The position numbers were made by a program, and so were the translations under genes. Below the pieces are notes generated by a model, which worked only from the letters and a program-made list of their open reading frames with translations, was not told where the DNA came from and did no database searches. 60,606 nucleotides of DNA from Blastococcus mobilis (lineage in GTDB: Bacteria > Actinomycetota > Actinomycetes > Mycobacteriales > Geodermatophilaceae): positions 1 to 60,606 of the forward strand of contig NZ_FZNO01000026.1 of the NCBI RefSeq assembly GCF_900188025.1. Reading direction: 5' to 3'. Positions 15,263 through 24,537 of the stretch are shown here, piece by piece; position 1 is the stretch's first letter, and the number at the start of each line of letters is the position of its first letter.

Positions 15263-16913
15263 GCCCCCGCTGCGCCGGCGCACCGGATTGCCGCGCCCGT
15301 GGGCGCTGGTCGTCGTCCTCGTGCTGGCAGCGGTGGGCTCGCTGGCGACTGCGACTGCGACTGCGGCTCCGGCCTCGGCCGACCCGACGACGGTGGCGTT
15401 CCCCGCAGCTCCGGCGGCGGACGACGGCTCGCTGCCGTGCCTGCCGATCAACCCGTTCTGCGTGATCGGCGAGGCAGCCGGCGCGGTGGTCGCCAACGTG
15501 TGGATCAGCGCCATGTTGTCGCTGTGGGAGGCCGGGCTGTGGCTGCTGGGCCTGGCCTTCTCAGTGATCGACGCCCTGGCCACCCCGGACCTGTCCGCCG
15601 ACGGCCCACTGGCCGCCGTGTATCCGGTGACCTTTGGCATCGGCGCGACCGTGGCGGTGTTGATGGCGCTGGTGCAGCTGGGCGTCGCGGCGGCGCGCCG
15701 GGACGGGCAGACGCTGGGCCGGCTGCTGGTCGGGCTGCTGCAGTTCGGTCTGATCTGGGTCGGCTACGTCAGCGTGGCGGCACTGCTGGTCACCGGCGTC
15801 TCCGGGCTGACCACCGGCCTGCTGCGCAGCCTGCTCGACATCGAGAACATGGCTTCCTTCGATCCGTCGATCAGCGTGGGCCGCGACCTGGTGGACGGCA
15901 CGGTCGCCACCGTCCTCGGCGTCTCCTCGATCTTCCTGCTGGTGCCGGCCAGCGTGGGCTACCTGCTGCTGATGCTGGTCCGCGAGGCGGCGCTGATCGT
16001 GCTGGCAGCGACGTCGGCGATCTCGGCCGGCGGGCTGCTGGCGCAGACGTCGAGCGCCTGGTTCTGGCGCAGCCTGCGCTGGTTTCTCGCCGCGTTGTTG
16101 GTCTCCCCGGTCGCCGTGCTCGTCCTCGGTGTCGGTGTGACCATCACTGAGGGGATCGTCACCGGGGCCGAGGAGACGAGCACCGAGGCTGCGGTCGGTA
16201 TGGCGGTGGTCGGCTGCCTGCTGATCCTGCTCGGCGCGATCTGCCCGCTGGCGCTGTTCCGGCTGCTGGCCTTCGTCGACCCGGGTACCTCCAGCGGCGC
16301 GGCGCTGCGTTCCGCGCTGGCCGCCTCCGGCGGAGTCATGGGCGCACTGGGCAATCTCGGCGGTGGAGGTGGTCCCGCTGCGGGTGCCGCCGCCGTCGCG
16401 GCCTCGGGTGGGGTGGCCGCCTCCGGTGCCGCGGCACAGCTGGCTGGTGACCGCGCGCAGGGCGAGTCAACCGCAGATGGCGCAACCAACGGGCGCTTCG
16501 CCGGCGCGTTGCATGCGCTGACCTCCGGCAGCTCCACGGCCGGCCGGCTGGCCGCCGGGGTGGCCGCCTCGGCCGCCGACGTGCTCTCCGGCGCCGGCGT
16601 CGGGCACTCCGTGCCCTACTACGGGCTGCCGGCACCCGACCGGGCCATCCCCGGCAGCCACGGGCATGCCCCGGCGATGCCGCGTCCGTCCCGGCTCGGA
16701 GGGTCGACCCGTCGGGAGGACAGCGCCCCACCGCCAGGCCCCATGAGCCCGGGTCCGTATGGAGCCGTCGCCGAGGGTGACGACGGCCCGGTCGCCGGTG
16801 CCTGGCCCGCGCAGCAGATCGACGGCACCGTGCCCGGCGGACTGGACGAGGTCGATCCACCAGCGCCCCGGATGCCACGCGCTGACGGTCCTGGGGATGG
16901 CGATTCTCCGTGA
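15255..16913 (+). CDS. VirB6/TrbL-like polytopic membrane protein
   Basis: 552 residues. A signal-anchor ('ALVVVLVLAAVGSLATATAT') and a short exposed part are followed by at least five membrane helices between about residues 85 and 340 (e.g. 'ISAMLSLWEAGLWLLGLAFSVI', 'IFLLVPASVGYLLLMLVREAALIVLAATSAISAGGLL', 'FLAALLVSPVAVLVLGVGVTI', 'VVGCLLILLGAICPLALFRLLAFV'). The last 200 residues are Ala/Gly/Pro-rich and probably cytoplasmic. This is the arrangement of TrbL/VirB6 channel proteins and of the long 'SCO' membrane proteins found just before SCO6880-family genes. The motif 'LREAALIVLAATSAISAGGLL' with 'WFWRSLRWFLAALL' is typical of Gram-positive TrbL-like proteins. Confidence 0.85.
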   Translation: MSRPPLRRRTGLPRPWALVVVLVLAAVGSLATATATAAPASADPTTVAFPAAPAADDGSLPCLPINPFCVIGEAAGAVVANVWISAMLSLWEAGLWLLGLAFSVIDALATPDLSADGPLAAVYPVTFGIGATVAVLMALVQLGVAAARRDGQTLGRLLVGLLQFGLIWVGYVSVAALLVTGVSGLTTGLLRSLLDIENMASFDPSISVGRDLVDGTVATVLGVSSIFLLVPASVGYLLLMLVREAALIVLAATSAISAGGLLAQTSSAWFWRSLRWFLAALLVSPVAVLVLGVGVTITEGIVTGAEETSTEAAVGMAVVGCLLILLGAICPLALFRLLAFVDPGTSSGAALRSALAASGGVMGALGNLGGGGGPAAGAAAVAASGGVAASGAAAQLAGDRAQGESTADGATNGRFAGALHALTSGSSTAGRLAAGVAASAADVLSGAGVGHSVPYYGLPAPDRAIPGSHGHAPAMPRPSRLGGSTRREDSAPPPGPMSPGPYGAVAEGDDGPVAGAWPAQQIDGTVPGGLDEVDPPAPRMPRADGPGDGDSP

Positions 16914-18424
16914 GCGCGCACCGCTACGGCGACTACGCCAAGGACGTTCCGGGATGGTTCCTCGGCATGACCGGCGCCCAGCTGGCCCTGGTCACCCTCG
17001 CCGGCGTGCCGGCGCTGCTGGCCCTGAACGCGCAGGCATGGGCGCCGTTCGCCTTATGGCTGCCGGTGTGGGCCCTGCTGGCCGTAGTGCTGCTGATTCC
17101 CATCCGGGGCCGTGCGGCCGGCCGCTGGTTCGGCGATCTCTGCCTGTACGCGATCGGAGGAGTCATGGGGTGGGCGGTGTTCGGCTCACGAGCCGCGGCC
17201 GGGACGGCCGGCGACCTGTCCGCGGCGGACCTGCCCGGGGTGCTGGCCGGCATCCGTACCCACGATGGACCGCCCTACGGGCAGCTGTTCAGCCGCCCGG
17301 TGATCGTGCAGAACTGCGCGGCGCGCACCTGGGCGGTGGTGGCGCGGATCGCCCATCCCGGTATCGGCCTGGCCGAGCCGGACGACCGGAACGGGATGGG
17401 CGCCGGCCTGGCCGAGCTGTGCGAGCTCGCCGCGCGCACCGAACTGGTCGACGTCCTGGCCCTGCAGGTGCGCACCGTGCCCGATGACGGCGCCGAGCGC
17501 GCCGCGTGGGAACGAGCCCACACCCGCGCGGACGCCGCACCCCTGGCCACCCGGGTGAACGCGCTGCTGGGCGCCTCCCTCACCCCGGCGGCGGTGCGCA
17601 CGGAGGTCTTCGTGACCGTCGTGGTGGGCGAGGGACGGATCGGCCGGGCCGCGAAGGAGTCCGGCGGCGGGGTGGACGGCCGCGCTCGGGTGCTGCACGG
17701 GGTGATGGCCGAGGTCGAGAGTGCGTTGCGCGGCCCGGTCGGCTGCACCTCCGCGACCTGGCTGGACTCGGCCGCACTCGCCGCCGCGGTCCGCACCGGC
17801 TTCGCCCCCGGGGACCGCGGCCCGCTCATCGCCGCCGACCTGGCCGCCGCCGACGGCGCCACGCTGGCGACCGGGGTGCCGATGGCCGCCGCCGGGCCCA
17901 CCCAGGCCCGGGCGGAGGTGCGGCACTACCTGCACGATGCGTGGGCGTCGGTCACCGACACCGTCCTGCTGCCGGACTCCGGTGCGGTGCTGGGCGCGCT
18001 GGCCCCGGTGCTGGTGCCGACCACGGCGGGGGAGCGGCGTTGTCTGACGGTGTTCCTCGCCCCGCTGCCGCTGGCGCGGGCCACCCGGCTGGTCGGCCGG
18101 GAGGAGATGAGCGCCACCACCGGCAACGAGCTGCGCGCCCGGATGGGCTTCCGCCAGCGGGCCCGGCAGCGGCGCGATACCGAGCGGATCGGCGCCGCGG
18201 ACGAGAAGCTGGCCGCCGGCCGGGCCCTGGTCCGCCCCGCCGTCGCCGCCTGCGTCACCGTGCCCGCCACCTGGCCGGTGGCCGAGCACGGCCGACGGCT
18301 GGACGCCTCCATCCGCGCCGCCGGCTACGTGCCGCTGCGGCTGGACCTGGCGCAGGACTCCGGCTTCGCCGCCGCCGCCCTTCCCCTCGGCGTCGGCCTG
18401 CCCAACCGGCGAGGCCGACGATGA
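16910..18424 (+). CDS. SCO6880-family protein (PrgI-like, conjugation)
   Basis: 504 residues. The start 'HRYGDYAKDVPGWFLGMTGAQLALV' is the hallmark of the SCO6880 family: a PrgI-like N-terminus with two close membrane helices (about residues 24-42 and 45-66) followed by a large soluble part equivalent to the N-terminal domain of VirB4 ('GRAAGRWFGDLCLYAIGG', 'VVARIAHPGIGLAEPDDRNGMGAGLAELCELAARTELVDVLALQVRTVPDDG'). It lacks a Walker A, consistent with the ATPase half being the next gene, which begins in an ATGA overlap. Together the two make one functional VirB3/VirB4-like unit. GTG 16910 overlaps the VirB6-like stop. Family membership is secure; the division of labour with VirB4 is inference from known systems. 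Confidence 0.92.
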   Translation: MSAHRYGDYAKDVPGWFLGMTGAQLALVTLAGVPALLALNAQAWAPFALWLPVWALLAVVLLIPIRGRAAGRWFGDLCLYAIGGVMGWAVFGSRAAAGTAGDLSAADLPGVLAGIRTHDGPPYGQLFSRPVIVQNCAARTWAVVARIAHPGIGLAEPDDRNGMGAGLAELCELAARTELVDVLALQVRTVPDDGAERAAWERAHTRADAAPLATRVNALLGASLTPAAVRTEVFVTVVVGEGRIGRAAKESGGGVDGRARVLHGVMAEVESALRGPVGCTSATWLDSAALAAAVRTGFAPGDRGPLIAADLAAADGATLATGVPMAAAGPTQARAEVRHYLHDAWASVTDTVLLPDSGAVLGALAPVLVPTTAGERRCLTVFLAPLPLARATRLVGREEMSATTGNELRARMGFRQRARQRRDTERIGAADEKLAAGRALVRPAVAACVTVPATWPVAEHGRRLDASIRAAGYVPLRLDLAQDSGFAAAALPLGVGLPNRRGRR

Positions 18425-19929
18425 GCCGCCGCGCTTCGCGCCGGGGCCGCGAGGTCGCCGTCCTGCTCGACGACTTCGGCCACCGGCTGCCCACCGCCCC
18501 CGCCGTCCCCGCAACGCAGCGGGAGCGCGGACCCTTCACCGAGCTGGTGCCTCGCCGCGGACCCCGCGGCCGGGGTCGGGGCCGGGCGGCGACGCCGGCG
18601 CCGCTGTCGGTGTGGCGGATGACCTCGGAGCAGACGCCGGTGGTGTGGCCGCTGATCGCCACTCCCGGGCTGCCGCCCACCGGCGCGCAGATGGGCATCG
18701 ACCTGCTGTCGGGTGGGGCGTTCTACTGCGATCCGGTCGGCTGGGTCACCGATGAGGACATTCCGGTCACCAATCCGAACGTCGTCGTCTTCGGCAAGCC
18801 CGGCCGCGGCAAGTCCGCCACCGTCAAGGCCTTCGCGCTGCGGATGCTGGGCTACGGCTACCGCACCCTGATCCTGGGGGACACCAAGGACGAGTACGAG
18901 CCGCTGTGCCGGGCCCTGGGCGTGGAGCCGTTCGTCATCGGCTCCGGCCTGCCCGCCCGGGTCAACCCGTTGGCCTTCGGACCCCTCGGTTCCGGCTGGG
19001 ACCGGCTCGACGCGGCCGAGGCCCGCCGCCGCGAGGCGATCATGTTCGCCCGGTGGCTGGTGCTGCTGCGCGGCCTGGTCGGCTCCCAATCCGTGCCGTT
19101 CGGCCCGGTGGAGGAGACCGCCGTGGGGGAGGCGCTCCGGCTGCTCACCGGCTACCGCTCCGGCGCCACCCGGCTGACCGAGGTCACCATCCCGCAGCTG
19201 TGGCGGGCCCTGGACGAGCCTCCCGACCAGCTGGTCACCGGGTGCCGCTACGCCGACCGGCGGCACTTCCTCGACGCCACCCGCACCCTGCGCGACGCCC
19301 TCGGCGCCCTGGTCAAGGGCTCCCTGGCCGGGCTGTTCGACGACCACACCACCATCGCCGTGGACTGGCGGGCCCCGATCCAGTCGCTGTCGCTGTCCCG
19401 GCTGGAACCGCTCGGCGACCAGGCCGTCGGCATCGCGCTGACCTGCCTGAACTCCTGGGGGCAGGCGATGCGGGAGATCGCCGACCCCGGCGACCTGCGC
19501 ATCGTCATCCGCGACGAGACGTGGCGGCAGATGCGCCTGGGCGCCGAGGCGATGAAGAGCCTGGACGCCAATCTGCGGCTGTCCCGCCGCGACGCCGACG
19601 TGCAGATCCTGCTCGCGCACAAACCGTCGGACATGCTCACCGCCGGCGACGCCACCTCCCAGGCGGTCGCGATCGCCCGCGACCTGCTGCACCTGTGCGA
19701 CGTCAAGGTCCTGCACGGCCAGGACCAGGCCGTCGCCGACGAACTTGGCAGCCTGCTCGGCCTGACCCCGACCGTCCAGCGGGTGGTCACCGGCTGGGCC
19801 GTGGCCGGCAAGGGCCGGGCCCTGTGGCTGGTCGGCGACCGGGCCTACAAGGTGCAGACCGTCCTCACCGCCCCCGAGCTGCGGCTGACCGACACCAACG
19901 AGGCCCTCACCGCCGGACGCCCGGCATGA
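18421..19929 (+). CDS. VirB4-like conjugation ATPase
   Basis: ATPase motor of the T4SS, 502 residues, corresponding to the C-terminal motor half of VirB4. ATG 18421 overlaps the SCO6880 stop; the upstream frame to 17506 lies inside that gene. After an Arg-rich tail comes a segment typical of this family ('PVVWPLIATPGLPPTGAQMGIDLLSGGAFYCDPVGWV..., VTNPNVVVFGKPGRGKSATVK'), with Walker A GKPGRGKS at residues 125-132, 'YRTLILGDTKDEYEPLCRALG' after it, 'LRIVIRDETWRQMRLGAEAMKSLDANLRLSRRDADVQILLAHKPSD' as the Walker B/RecA-like block, and 'LWLVGDRAYKVQTVLT' at the end. All motor motifs are present. Confidence 0.92.
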   Translation: MSRRASRRGREVAVLLDDFGHRLPTAPAVPATQRERGPFTELVPRRGPRGRGRGRAATPAPLSVWRMTSEQTPVVWPLIATPGLPPTGAQMGIDLLSGGAFYCDPVGWVTDEDIPVTNPNVVVFGKPGRGKSATVKAFALRMLGYGYRTLILGDTKDEYEPLCRALGVEPFVIGSGLPARVNPLAFGPLGSGWDRLDAAEARRREAIMFARWLVLLRGLVGSQSVPFGPVEETAVGEALRLLTGYRSGATRLTEVTIPQLWRALDEPPDQLVTGCRYADRRHFLDATRTLRDALGALVKGSLAGLFDDHTTIAVDWRAPIQSLSLSRLEPLGDQAVGIALTCLNSWGQAMREIADPGDLRIVIRDETWRQMRLGAEAMKSLDANLRLSRRDADVQILLAHKPSDMLTAGDATSQAVAIARDLLHLCDVKVLHGQDQAVADELGSLLGLTPTVQRVVTGWAVAGKGRALWLVGDRAYKVQTVLTAPELRLTDTNEALTAGRPA

Positions 19930-21092
19930 GCGGGACCGCAGAGGTGGCCCAGTCCTACGCGCGGGCATGGCTGTGGAAGGCCGCCGTCCCGATCGCTGTT
20001 CCGGTGCTCGCCGCGCTCACCCTGCTGCTGATCCTCCTCGCCCTTCTCGCAGCTCCCGATGCGCCGGCATCCGCGGCGTTCCCGGCCTGCTCGATCGGCG
20101 GCACCGGCGCCACCGCCGCCGGCATCGATCTCGACGCGGGCCAGATGGGCCAGGCGCAGACCATCGTCACCGTCGCCGCAGCCCTGGGGCTGGACCCGCA
20201 CGCGGCCACCGTGGCACTGGCCACCGCGCAGCAGGAGTCCCGGATCCGGATGCTGGCCAACGACGGCAGTAGCCCCGCACTCACGGCCGAGCAGGCCGCG
20301 GTGACCGCCACCAGCCTGACCTACCCGCACGACGGGCTCGGCTCCGACCACGACAGCGTCAACACCTTTCAGCAGCGCTGGATCGCCAGCTGGGGCACCG
20401 TCGCCCAGCTCATGGACCCGGCGTACGCCGCCGAGGCTTTCTACCGACGGCTCCAGGCCGTGCCCGACTGGCGGACCATCCCGCTCACCCTGGCCGCGCA
20501 GGCCGTGCAGATCTCGGCTGCAGGGGGTGCGTACTCCCGCTGGGAGCCGTTCGCCCGCGAGCTGACCGCCATGCTGTGGCCGGCGGCCCAGGCGACCGCG
20601 GCCAACCCGGCCGGCGCGGCGGACGGCGTCTGCCCGGGCCTGCCGGTGCCGGCCGGGTCCTGGGTCCGGCCCACCGCCGGTGCGGTGACCTCCGGCTACG
20701 GGTCCCGCTGGGGCGCCCTGCATGCCGGGGTCGACATCGCCGGGCCCCGCAACAGCCCTGTCTACGCCGCCGCCGACGGCACCGTGGTCAGCGCCGCGTG
20801 CACCAGCGCCTATTGCGACCGGGACGGCAATCTGGGCCTGGCCGGCTACGGCAACCTCATCGAACTGGACCACGGCGGCGGAGTGACCACCCGCTACGGG
20901 CACCTGTCGGCCTACACCGTCACCTCCGGCCAGCGAGTCAGCGCCGGGGCGTTGATCGGTTTTCAGGGCTCCACCGGCAACAGCACCGGTGTCCACCTGC
21001 ACTTCGAGGTCCGCCAGCACGACAGTCCGGTCGACCCGGTGCCGTGGGTGGCCGACCGCGGCGTCGACCTGCACGCACCCAACCCTGGCTGA
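19926..21092 (+). CDS. T4SS cell-wall hydrolase: lysozyme-like domain plus M23 peptidase
   Basis: VirB1-type bifunctional wall enzyme, 388 residues. An N-terminal membrane anchor (about residues 18-45) precedes a lysozyme-like domain ('QAQTIVTVAAALGLDPHAATVALATAQQESRIRMLAND', with 'QQ' and 'E.R' as in soluble lytic transglycosylase families; 'VNTFQQRW...WGTVAQLMDPAYAAEAFYRRL'). The C-terminal half is an M23/LytM metallopeptidase: 'SGYGSRWGALHAGVDIAG' with His 266 and Asp 270 as zinc ligands, 'GYGNLIELDHGGGVTTRYGHLSAYTV', and 'TGVHLHFEVR' holding the catalytic HLH. The two activities cut glycan and peptide to open a path through peptidoglycan for the channel. ATG 19926 overlaps the VirB4 stop. 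Usual order SCO6880-VirB4-hydrolase-VirD4 is kept. Confidence 0.92.
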   Translation: MSGTAEVAQSYARAWLWKAAVPIAVPVLAALTLLLILLALLAAPDAPASAAFPACSIGGTGATAAGIDLDAGQMGQAQTIVTVAAALGLDPHAATVALATAQQESRIRMLANDGSSPALTAEQAAVTATSLTYPHDGLGSDHDSVNTFQQRWIASWGTVAQLMDPAYAAEAFYRRLQAVPDWRTIPLTLAAQAVQISAAGGAYSRWEPFARELTAMLWPAAQATAANPAGAADGVCPGLPVPAGSWVRPTAGAVTSGYGSRWGALHAGVDIAGPRNSPVYAAADGTVVSAACTSAYCDRDGNLGLAGYGNLIELDHGGGVTTRYGHLSAYTVTSGQRVSAGALIGFQGSTGNSTGVHLHFEVRQHDSPVDPVPWVADRGVDLHAPNPG

Positions 21093-21154
21093 GCCACGTC
21101 CACGCCAGCGAACAGAGGAGCAGCTATGCACCCTCCGAACATCGGGCGGCGGCG

Positions 21155-23077
21155 GTGAGCGCCGGCCGCACACGGGGCGACGTGGGCCCGGCCAGCTGGG
21201 AGATCCCGGTCGCCGCCGTTCTGGGATGGCTGACGGCCGCCGCACTGCTGCTCCCGGCCGGCCGCGCCGTCGCGGCGCTCGTGACCGGGGGCGGCTGGGT
21301 GTGGCCGGACGGGTCGGCCGCTCTGGTGTCCTCCGTCGGCGGGCTGCTCACCGGCGACCGCACCGCCGGCCTGGATGCCGCGCAGGCAGCGGCGCTGCCC
21401 TCACCTGTCGCTGTGTACGCCGTCACGGCCGGCGTTCTCGCGCTGTTTCTGGCCGGCAGTGGGGGAGCGGCGTGGGCCGGGTACCGATGGCTGGGTCAGC
21501 AGAGCGGCATGGCCTCCAGCGGCCAGGTCGCCGAGGTGCTCGGCGTCGTGCGGCTGCGCCGGGTCGCCCCCGTCATCCGCCCCGACCTGCGCCCGACCGA
21601 CCGCCCGCTCGGCGTCAGACCGGCGCCCGGGGACCCGCACGAGGTCGGGTGGCGGCTGGGCCGCGCCGCCGTCCCCGCCGCCGGGGACCTGTGGGTGCCC
21701 TTCGACCGCACCACCGGCGTCTACGGCCCTCAGGGCTCGGGAAAGACCCTCGACCTGCTCGCCCCGGCGCTGCTCGACGCGCCCGGCGCTGCCCTGGTGA
21801 CCCTGACCAAGGCCGACGACCTGCTGCTCACCCTCGACACCCGCGCCGCCGGCGACCGACCTGTCGCCGTGCTGGACCCCTTCGGAGCAGTGCCCGGCCT
21901 GCCCGAGCTGGTGTGGGACCCGGTCGCCGGCTGCGTCGACCCCATGACGGCCGAACGCCGCGCCAAGGCCTTCACCGCCGGCACCGTGACCGGCGCGGTC
22001 ACCGGCGGCAGCACCGACAGCGCGGCCCGCTTCTATGCGTTCGAGGCGGCCAAGGTGCTGCAGGCCTACCTGCACGCGGCCGCGCTCACCGGCCGCACGA
22101 TCGAGCACGTCCTGGAGTGGGCCGCCCATCCACAGGCGAATACACAGCCGGCGGACATCCTGCGTGCTCACCGCGATGCCGCGCCGCTGTGGGACGGGCT
22201 GCTGCACGGCGCCCTGCACGGCGACCCGCGCACCGCCGGCAACACCGCCACGACCGTGCAGCAAGCGCTGGCGCTGTTCTTCCAGGCCGACATCCGCCGC
22301 CGCTGCACCCCCGGGCCCGGCCGTCCGATCACCGAGGTTGCCGGTCTGCTCGCTTCCGGCGGCACCCTCTACCTGCTCGGCCGCGACGATCCCTACGCCT
22401 CGGCGTCTCCGCTGCTGACCGCGCTGGCCGAGCACGTCCTCGACGCCGCCCTGCAACTCGCCACCGGCTCGCGGACCGGCCGGCTATGCCCGCCGCTGCT
22501 GGCCTGCCTGGACGAACTGCCCTCCACCGCGCCGCTGCCCACCCTGCGCACCCGCATGGCCAACGACCGGGCCCTGGGCGTCAGCTACATCTACGCCGCC
22601 CAGACCTGGCGGCAGCTGGTGCTGCTCTACGGCGAGGACGAGGCCCGGGCCCTGTTCGGCCTCACCAACGTCGTCATCGCCTTCGGCGGCGGCAAGGACG
22701 GCGGCTTCTACCGCGAGCTCTCCGAACTGATCGGCCGGACCCGCGTGCGCCGCACCTCCTACAGCTACCGGGGAGCCGGCTGGTCGCGGTCCACCCACGG
22801 CGAGGACACCCCGGTGCTGCGCCCGGAGGAGATCCGCCTGTTACCGCCCGGCCGGGCGCTGGTGCTCGCAGAGAACGCGCCGCCGGTGATCGCCCGTCTG
22901 ACCCGGTGCCTCACCGGGCGCCGCGGCACGGCGCTGCTGGCCGCACAGGCCGCCGCCCGCGACCGGGTCGCCGCCGCCCGCGACCTCCACACCGGGGGAG
23001 GGGAGCGCACCAGCCGCGCATCCGAGGCGACCGCCGACGCCGCACGGACCATGCCCGCGAGCTGGGAGTTGTCGTGA
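21155..23077 (+). CDS. VirD4/TraG-type coupling protein
   Basis: Coupling ATPase that brings the relaxase-DNA complex to the channel. GTG 21155 gives a 640-residue protein; the frame is open back to 20576 inside the hydrolase gene. Two membrane helices near the N-terminus ('IPVAAVLGWLTAAALLLPAG' and 'VYAVTAGVLALFLAGSGGAAW') are followed by the motor: Walker A GPQGSGKT at residues 191-198, Walker B with Asp 453 and Glu 454 ('LLACLDEL'), and a TraM-recognition-type stretch 'RALGVSYIYAAQTWRQLVLLYGEDEARALFGLTNVVIAFGGGKD'. It begins 62 bases after the hydrolase, the only gap between 13072 and 24535. The presence of an intact VirD4 shows a DNA substrate is meant for this T4SS, although no relaxase is seen. 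Confidence 0.93.
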   Translation: MSAGRTRGDVGPASWEIPVAAVLGWLTAAALLLPAGRAVAALVTGGGWVWPDGSAALVSSVGGLLTGDRTAGLDAAQAAALPSPVAVYAVTAGVLALFLAGSGGAAWAGYRWLGQQSGMASSGQVAEVLGVVRLRRVAPVIRPDLRPTDRPLGVRPAPGDPHEVGWRLGRAAVPAAGDLWVPFDRTTGVYGPQGSGKTLDLLAPALLDAPGAALVTLTKADDLLLTLDTRAAGDRPVAVLDPFGAVPGLPELVWDPVAGCVDPMTAERRAKAFTAGTVTGAVTGGSTDSAARFYAFEAAKVLQAYLHAAALTGRTIEHVLEWAAHPQANTQPADILRAHRDAAPLWDGLLHGALHGDPRTAGNTATTVQQALALFFQADIRRRCTPGPGRPITEVAGLLASGGTLYLLGRDDPYASASPLLTALAEHVLDAALQLATGSRTGRLCPPLLACLDELPSTAPLPTLRTRMANDRALGVSYIYAAQTWRQLVLLYGEDEARALFGLTNVVIAFGGGKDGGFYRELSELIGRTRVRRTSYSYRGAGWSRSTHGEDTPVLRPEEIRLLPPGRALVLAENAPPVIARLTRCLTGRRGTALLAAQAAARDRVAAARDLHTGGGERTSRASEATADAARTMPASWELS

Positions 23078-23652
23078 CCGCCATCCCCCTGGCGCTCCCG
23101 TTTCCGCGGCCGCCGCGCTGGGTCCGGCACGCCCTGGAGATGCTGCGGCAGGCCGAGCTGTCCGGGCTCGAGCCATCGGCCTACGGACTGCTCGACCGGC
23201 CGTGGGACCCGGCGACCTGCTCTCCCCAGGTGCGCCGGGAGCTGTGGTCGTGGCTCGACGACGTCGCCGGCTGGCTCAACCACACCTACGCCTGGCAGAC
23301 CGCGAACGTCATCCCCGCCTGCTGGCCGGCCCACCCGGCACTGGTCCGCGAGCTGGCCGTCCTCACCTGCCTGCGCGCCGCGGCGGCCGACGCCACGGTC
23401 CCGCATCCGATGGAGGAGTGGCACCGCTACGCCCTGCCCGGCTTCTACGCCCGGATGAACGAGCGCCAGGGCCTCGGCTGCCCGCCCGGTCGACACGTCG
23501 ACTGGCCCGCCCGCTCCTGGGACGCCGACTACCGCACTCCGTCCGCCGCCGCGGAGCGGCGCCGCCGCTTCGACGCCGACGCCGGCGACCAGCCGTCAGC
23601 CGGGGCACCGGGCCCAGTCATACCGGACGACGACGAAGGAGCCATCCCGTGA
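23074..23652 (+). CDS. DUF4913-like small accessory protein
   Basis: 192 residues, start GTG 23074 overlapping the VirD4 stop. The central part matches the pattern of a small actinobacterial family found beside conjugation genes (DUF4913-type): 'LNHTYAWQTANVIPACWPAHPALVRELAVLTCLR', then 'PMEEWHRYALPGFYARMNERQGLGCPPGRHVDW', with conserved W, CW..HP and H positions. The role of the family is unknown; linkage to TraG/VirD4 genes suggests part of the transfer or relaxosome machinery (inference). The C-terminal 25 residues are acidic and disordered. Confidence 0.65.
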   Translation: MTAIPLALPFPRPPRWVRHALEMLRQAELSGLEPSAYGLLDRPWDPATCSPQVRRELWSWLDDVAGWLNHTYAWQTANVIPACWPAHPALVRELAVLTCLRAAAADATVPHPMEEWHRYALPGFYARMNERQGLGCPPGRHVDWPARSWDADYRTPSAAAERRRRFDADAGDQPSAGAPGPVIPDDDEGAIP

Positions 23653-24242
23653 ACGCTGCTTCCCGCGCGGACCGGTCGGACGGCGACTGGATCACCCTGC
23701 ACGGCGGCGTGCGGGTCAGCCGGCAGTGGATGACCCGCCACACCCCCGAGCTGCTAACCGCATGGCGCGAGGCCGCCACCGAGGCCCGGCGGCACGCCAT
23801 CGCCGCCGAGATCCTGCGCATCGCCACCGAGCTGGAGAGCGAGCCGGTCGGCCGCGACCGCGAGCCCGGAGGCTCGGCGTGGGAGGCCATCGCCGAACGG
23901 ATCGACCCGCGTCTCCTGCTCGGTCCGGACTGGCGGCCGCTGTCCGCCGCCCTCACCCGCGCCGCGGCCGCCGGCTACGACGTCCCCGCTCTGTTGCCCG
24001 CACTCGCCGCCGCGCCGCTGCCCGACCGGCACCCGGCGCGGGAGCTGCACTGGCGACTGCTCGACGACTGCCCGGCCGCCCTGCCCGTGCCCGACGCGGA
24101 AGGCCGACCAGCGACACCGCCGGCCGGATCACCGGCCCTCCACAGCACGGCCGGCGATCCACAGATCCCCGGCCACATCCCACTTCCCGGCCGCGGCGAC
24201 CCAGCCTCGGCTCAGCCCTGCAGCGAAGGAGACCCGCCGTGA
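23649..24242 (+). CDS. Small protein resembling the C-terminal region of actinobacterial relaxases
   Basis: 197 residues. 'LLLGPDWRPLSAALTRAAAAGYDVPALLPALAAAPLPDRHPARELHWRLLDDCP' is a recurring segment near the end of long MobF/TraA-type relaxases of actinobacteria, here encoded alone without a relaxase HUH or helicase domain. The N-terminal third ('DWITLHGGVRVSRQWMTRHTPELLTAWREAATEARRHAIAAEI') is unfamiliar. The C-terminal 60 residues are Pro-rich. It overlaps both neighbours by four bases. It might be a helper of a relaxase encoded elsewhere, or the surviving end of one; my recognition of the segment is from memory and would need a profile search. Confidence 0.55.
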   Translation: MNAASRADRSDGDWITLHGGVRVSRQWMTRHTPELLTAWREAATEARRHAIAAEILRIATELESEPVGRDREPGGSAWEAIAERIDPRLLLGPDWRPLSAALTRAAAAGYDVPALLPALAAAPLPDRHPARELHWRLLDDCPAALPVPDAEGRPATPPAGSPALHSTAGDPQIPGHIPLPGRGDPASAQPCSEGDPP

Positions 24243-24535
24243 CCGCCGATGCAGTCATCGACCCGCTCAGCTACGCCGCCTCCCTGCTCGACGCCGTCGG
24301 CGCCGACCGAAAGCAGGTCTCCGCACACATCGCCCTGGAGTGCCTGCAGGCCGCCGAGCTCCTCGAGCTGGCCGGTGGGCTCGCCCACCCGATCCCGCTC
24401 ATCGACGACGACCCCCGCGCCAGCATCCGCGCCGCCATGGGCGCGCTCGGCCTGCTCGACCAGGAGACCTTCGCGACCAGCTACGTCCTCGACGCGGCCC
24501 GCGCAGCCCGTCGCGCCCTGCGACAGCTGCGCTGA
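24239..24535 (+). CDS. Small hypothetical protein of the T4SS operon
   Basis: 98 residues, GTG start overlapping the previous stop. Helical and soluble: 'DPLSYAASLLDAVGADRKQVSAHIALECLQAAELLELA' then 'RASIRAAMGALGLLDQETFATSYVLDAARAARRALRQLR'. No family recognised. The acid/base pattern and position after the relaxase-like fragment suggest a partner protein, possibly a relaxosome or immunity-type factor, but nothing in the sequence proves this. Three bases separate it from the next gene. Confidence 0.6.
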   Translation: MTADAVIDPLSYAASLLDAVGADRKQVSAHIALECLQAAELLELAGGLAHPIPLIDDDPRASIRAAMGALGLLDQETFATSYVLDAARAARRALRQLR

Positions 24536-24537
24536 CC

